DNA of 24,284 nt from Macrocybe gigantea (lineage: Eukaryota > Basidiomycota > Agaricomycetes > Agaricales > Callistosporiaceae): the NCBI GenBank assembly GCA_011319805.1, contig SJRY01000041.1:1-24284 (forward strand), in the 5' to 3' direction. The translations under genes were made by a program, and so were the position numbers. Numbering within the stretch: position 1 is the first letter of the stretch; each line of letters begins with the position of its first letter. Below the pieces are notes generated by a model, which saw nothing but the letters and a program-made list of their open reading frames with translations, was not told the DNA's origin and searched no databases. Positions 20,644 to 24,284 of this stretch are shown in pieces.

Positions 20644-21739
20644 TCATAAAGCCGACAAACGCCAAGAGTAGACTTCTTTGCCAATCTTCAGCGTTAACTG
20701 TTCTGCATCAAATATTCCTGTTTTTGTCGAGCGTAACTTGGCACCATGACGATCGTTCAACATCGATACCAGGTGCTTGGGAAAATGAGGAATGGTGGGA
20801 GACTTTGCCTCGGGCAGAGACTCGGGCGGTGGAGTAAGATGATGGGGTGGGCTTTTCTGAGAGATCATAGGTGAAGTGGACTCGGTTGAGCCATCCAGCA
20901 ATAAATTCGGTTTAGATACTGCCGACTGATGGAGCAGTGCCCATGCAATGGATGCGTGAAAGCGAGGTCGATCATAGAAGGGTTTTTGTCGTATAGTTTG
21001 CAGTGTAGGCGTCAACTTTTCTGATATTAAGCGGAGCTACAAGACACGGAGTTTGCGTTAGACTCTTGGAACATGTTATTAGGGAAGAATACGTACCTCT
21101 TGATGTCCTGCACCAACTTCTAAAGCCAGGAATGTCCTGGTTCTCTCATCGTTGTCCAACTCCGCAAACGTCGCGAACGAAAATTTGAAGCTAAACACAC
21201 ACATGAATATTAGCTTTCCCTATAATGTACAATCACGAGCAACCACTCACGGGCGACACTGCATCGCCAAAGCCTTGACGGCCTTCTTCAAATCCTCTCG
21301 TTGATGTGCACGCAAAAAAATTGGCCGAGATAGGAAATATGAAATTCATGCTTCTTAGACAAAGCATCTTGACTCCAAAAATCATTCAACGTGGGCGCAA
21401 TTGTCCTGGCATCGCATAGAACATCGCAGATAAGGCCATACAGCGGACATTGTCGATCAACAACCAATGGCACATATACATGTGCAGCGAATTGGCCTTC
21501 TACGTGAGGCACGGTACGGACTCTGCCCTGATGAAGGACTGGGTCATCGATGTGTTGCGGCTCTAGAAGCGACGAAGACAATGCAGGAAGTTTTCTGACA
21601 CAGTGTTATTGAAGAGTTGACGGGGGAAAAAAATCAAGGCGGCCCAAACTCACGTTTTCTTTGCCAGTCGTTGAGTTGGCTTTGGCTCGTCCTCATCTGA
21701 GCTGGAGTAAGCTGTTAAGACATCCAGACATCGTTTCAT
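20644..21739 (-). CDS. usb1: U6 snRNA phosphodiesterase Usb1 (Mpn1), one-base frame break
   Basis: Usb1 is a 3'-5' exonuclease of the 2H phosphodiesterase superfamily that trims and end-modifies U6 snRNA, protecting it for splicing. Exons: 21739-21654, 21594-21251, 21190-21097, 21036-20644; introns of 59, 60 and 60 nt. The N-terminus MKRCLDVLTAYSSSDEDEP is an acidic Ser-rich leader typical of the family. Next come KLPALSSSLLEP, RVRTVPHVEGQFAAHVYVPL, the first HxS motif (HIS, at EFHIS followed by LSRPIFLRAHQ), FKFSFATFAELDNDERTRTF, LALEVGAG, the second HxS motif (RFHASIAWALL) and the C-terminal GIFDAEQLTLKIGKEVYSW. The exons sum to 917 nt; one base is missing directly after the first HxS motif (about 21333, TTTCCTATCT, probably a shortened C run). 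With it the product is 305 aa. Family identity is strong; whether the break is real is open. Confidence 0.9.
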
Positions 21740-21940
21740 CCAATACCAATGCGCGAAAAGAATTGAGAATGGGCCGTCTAGAATCTAGATGCGATGCTCG
21801 GTGACCAACTTTAGGGGAGGAGTCGTCAAACCCTAACCTAATTGATCGGTTTCTCTATCGTTATCTCTGGGGTGAATGAACGTGAACCAGCTATCGGACA
21901 TCTCACTACTTGCAATTCTTTCACAACCGTACAGGATATC
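21740..21940. promoter_or_regulatory. Divergent Usb1/ureG intergenic region with telobox-like AAACCCTAACC
   Basis: This 201-bp gap lies between divergent start codons. AAACCCTAACC occurs at 21828-21838 and resembles telobox elements (AAACCCTAA) seen in promoters of some RNA-biogenesis genes in plants and fungi. Two CCAAT pentamers sit at 21740-21744 and 21746-21750, probably too close to the Usb1 ATG to act as classic CCAAT boxes. No function has been shown here. Confidence 0.4.
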
Positions 21941-23018
21941 ATGAGCGTTCAATTCATAAACCGTTCCTCTAACCACTCTCACTCGGAGCAGTCTCATACT
22001 CATTCGCATGGCGGTGAACACGGTCATACACATGAACACTTGGATGACGCTGGTATCTCAATTGCTTTGGTCAGAAATCCGAACCAGGCTGATGAGCCGC
22101 AGGAAGATATTCCGAACGTGACCTGCCTGATTACTCTTCAAGAAACTTCAAGGAAAGGGGATTCACTGTCGGGATCGGCGGGTAACCTTCTTGTTCGATG
22201 GTTGCCTAAGTCGCTCTCAACGGGTTCCATGTGTCTGTTAGTCCTGTCGGTTCAGGAAAGACAGCGTTGACTCTTGCACTTTGTCAACACCTCCGAAAGG
22301 AACATAATATCGGTTCGTCACTCTCATTGACCACCAACTCCGTCTCACCGAACTGCGCAGCTGCCGTGACGAATGATATATTTACTCGCGAGGACCAGGA
22401 ATTTCTCATAAAGAATCGCGCTCTGCCGGCTTCACGTATTCTTGCTATTGAAACTGGAGGGTGTCCTCATGCAGCTATTCGCGAGGATGTCAGTGCGAAC
22501 ATGGGCGCTCTTGAAACTTTGCAAGCCAAATACAATTGCCAAATTCTCCTCGTAGAAAGTGGTGGTGATAATTTAGCCGCCAATTACTCCAGAGAATTGG
22601 CTGATTATATCATCTACGTTATTGATGTCTCGGTAAGTTTCAGTCGAAGGTCCACAAGTATTTAGAATCCTGAATTACCGGTATGCAAGGGCGGTGACAA
22701 GATTCCTCGTAAAGGCGGTCCTGGGATCACGCAATCTGATTTGCTTGTTGTTAACAAGGCAGGGAACGCTTGCCCGCCCTCGATACCGTCGGTTGCTGAT
22801 GCTTAAAGATGGTATAGATCGACCTTGCGGTACATGTGAACGCATCCCTTGATGTAATGGACAGAGACTCAAAACTGATGAGAGGTAATGGCCCGACGAT
22901 TTTCACTAGTGTGAAAGAAGGTAAGGGAGTCGATGATGTTGTCGGACTCGTATTGGCTGCCTGGCGAGCGGCAGGCAGTCCAGGGAAAACGGCGCCCGTT
23001 GGAGATGAATTTGACTAA
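21941..23018 (+). CDS. ureG: Urease accessory GTPase UreG with His-rich N-terminus
   Basis: UreG is the SIMIBI GTPase that, with UreD/UreF, delivers Ni2+ to apo-urease in the cytosol. Exons: 21941-22052, 22103-22181, 22242-22312, 22361-22632, 22690-22758, 22818-23018, total 804 nt, 267 aa, no frame break. The N-terminus is His-rich ([20 protein letters not shown]), a likely Ni/Zn-binding tail. Then come [20 protein letters not shown] (P-loop, split by an intron in phase 2), [16 protein letters not shown], the Ni-binding [15 protein letters not shown] (CPH), [27 protein letters not shown] and the guanine-specificity motif NK|ID. Introns are 50, 60, 48, 57 and 59 nt. The last begins GC rather than GT (AAG|GCAGGG...TATAG). 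It is divergent from Usb1. ATG 21941 is the only start giving the His-rich family-like N-terminus. Confidence is very high. Confidence 0.96.
22759..22817 (+). other. GC-AG intron in ureG
   Basis: The boundary AAG|GCAGGG...GGTATAG|ATC is placed by the conserved join VVNK|IDLA and by correct phase. The 59-nt length matches the other introns of this gene. GC-AG introns are a minor but normal class spliced by the major spliceosome; their consensus donor is AG|GCAAGT. Confidence 0.8.
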
Positions 23019-23731
23019 AGATGAAGCAAGATGGTTTGCTGTCGTTTAGAACAAAGAGAGTGCATTTTTAGGATCGTTTTCCGCCCCACTGTTGCAACCT
23101 AACTTTGTGTTGTATTATCATTAATTACTCGGCGGGAATCAATTACTCCTACACAGTTTCAACGTCGCATGCTGATGCCCTGCTGCTATAGCTGAGCAAC
23201 CTTGAAAACAAGAGCATATTCAAGGTCTGTGTTCCAGCCTTTCAAGACTGATGAATCATAGCACTGGATGGCAGTGCCGGGCAAGAGTGTTACCGCGCTA
23301 TAAACATTATGTCGGAGCCGTCGATTACCCGTGAAGATAACGGATCACATACCTGTCAGGTAATGTGACGGGAGGCATTCTGGAATTCTGAGAGCATCCG
23401 TGCCTAAGGAATGGCGATATGCGGCCATGATGTCTCCTTCTACGTGGAAGAAGCATGCAGAGAGCGACAAGAAGCAAGACAAAGAGAACAAACTGCATGC
23501 ATGCAAAAAGAATAGATTGTCTGAAGATTTCCGCTCTGCCTGTTTTATGAGCGTTGGAGGTGGAACAAGATCACATCGCCTTTTGCCCGGCAAGGCCGTT
23601 ACGTCCTGCCACAGAAGGCTCAGACATTGCAGATGCACTGCTCATGTGCGACTGTGCAAGAGAGCGCCTCTAAGGAAACGTTCCATATGATTGTGCAACA
23701 CCTGGACAGGTTTTCGACACGGTCAACGCAG
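23019..23731. other. ureG-Iwr1 intergenic region, no supported gene
   Basis: About 0.7 kb contains only short open frames with no family resemblance. The 5' portion should hold the ureG 3' UTR. The 3' portion leads into the Iwr1 promoter described separately. Confidence 0.5.
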
Positions 23732-23771
23732 CACGTGATGAATCATGAAAACTCACGTGATTATTACGTCA
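23732..23771 (+). promoter_or_regulatory. Two CACGTG E-boxes and a CRE-like TTACGTCA upstream of Iwr1
   Basis: CACGTG occurs at 23732-23737 and 23754-23759, start positions 22 bp apart, each followed by A-T-rich sequence. TTACGTCA at 23764-23771 matches the bZIP/CRE-like core. All three lie 63-102 bp upstream of ATG 23834. CACGTG is the core bound by Cbf1-type bHLH factors in fungi. Occupancy is not shown; assignment rests on position and motif. Confidence 0.45.
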
Positions 23772-23833
23772 ATCGTCGTTGTCGTTCAGTGGAACTTTCA
23801 AGATGAGCATACAATCAACCCTTACCGTCCCAA

Positions 23834-24284
23834 ATGGACATCGACAACGGAACATCGAGCTCACAGCCATATACGATATTACGAATCAAACGCAAGAGAA
23901 ATGAAGAGCCTCTTGATGCATTAGGTATACATCTGGCGAATCGCGTTCAAGTCTTCCATTATCAATAGTGAGACCGTTTATGCAGTCGTCGAGTCTGGAG
24001 TCCGCAGAAAGAAGTCCAGAGGCGGAATGAATGTATTTCAATTTGCGCAGACGGTGGAGAATGATGCATGGCAGGACGAAAGACGGAAAAAGGACATTCA
24101 GGTAGGCGGTCACTGCACAATACTCATTCGCCCTCACATAACAATTCGCGTCCTAGGATCAAATATCGCGCTTGTCCCGTGAAGCTGTAGCTTCTGCGGA
24201 ATCGAGTTATAAAATAGTGGGAACAACACCACTTTCAACTGCCAACTTCAGGCCACCCAAAGACGATGCTCGTCGTTATACAAT
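23834..24284 (+). CDS. IWR1: Iwr1-like RNA polymerase II nuclear import factor, 5' part
   Basis: Iwr1 (SLC7A6OS in animals) binds assembled Pol II and directs its nuclear import through an N-terminal bipartite signal. Exons: 23834-23924, 23986-24101 and 24157 to the window edge; introns of 61 and 55 nt with good borders. The N-terminus MDIDNGTSSSQPYTILRIKR leads into the family-typical RIKRKRNEEPLDALVVES, joined across the first intron. Then come RRKKSRGGMNVFQFAQTVE, a charged WQDERRKKDIQ segment and, in exon 3, SSYKIVGTTPLSTANFRP. The basic KRKR and RRKKSR clusters fit the bipartite signal. ATG 23834 gives the expected start; an earlier ATG at 23803 is in another frame and soon stops. The C-terminal acidic half lies outside the window. 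No frame break in the visible part. Confidence 0.85.

Noticed and set aside
22182..22241. A UreG with an altered P-loop (read-through giving VSPVGSGK)
   Set aside because: A 60-nt intron with GT...AG ends restores the canonical GGPVGSGKT and correct phase, so the read-through is an artifact.

Overview
This window looks like nuclear DNA from a filamentous basidiomycete, most likely an Agaricomycete. The genes are split by many short GT-AG introns (about 43-85 nt), a cytochrome P450 has ten exons, and the recognisable genes are fungal: a Cdc11/Nud1 scaffold, a TALE homeodomain factor, urease accessory UreG, Usb1, a METTL25-type methyltransferase and Iwr1. No species can be named from the sequence alone.

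Layout. A Cdc11/Nud1-like leucine-rich-repeat scaffold (838-5602, +) is followed by a TALE homeodomain gene (5905-8017, +). A gene-poor stretch of about 6.1 kb (8018-14152) comes next. It holds one clear structure, a 905-bp pogo-like DNA transposon (12555-13459) with 43-bp terminal inverted repeats, TA target duplications and a truncated, intron-containing DNA-binding-domain ORF. A P450 (14153-16905, -) then shares a 98-bp divergent promoter with a METTL25-like methyltransferase (17004-18332, +). After another 2.3 kb without a supported gene comes Usb1 (20644-21739, -), divergent from ureG (21941-23018, +). The start of an Iwr1 gene (23834 onward, +) runs off the right edge.

How the genes relate. 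There is no operon-like logic. It is an ordinary mosaic of housekeeping genes (mitotic exit/septation scaffold, U6 snRNA processing, Pol II import, urease activation), one regulator and one monooxygenase. Two gene pairs are divergent and could share promoters.

The main oddity is reading-frame integrity. The Cdc11-like and TALE genes keep family-like protein sequence but change frame many times, mostly by one base in or next to a short homopolymer. P450 and Usb1 each need exactly one added base. The METTL25-like gene, UreG and the visible part of Iwr1 are intact. This fits residual assembly indels better than decay, but the two cannot be separated from sequence alone. Other points of interest are a 12-nt P450 microexon, a GC-AG intron in ureG, and the internally deleted pogo element. 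I found no convincing undescribed system.
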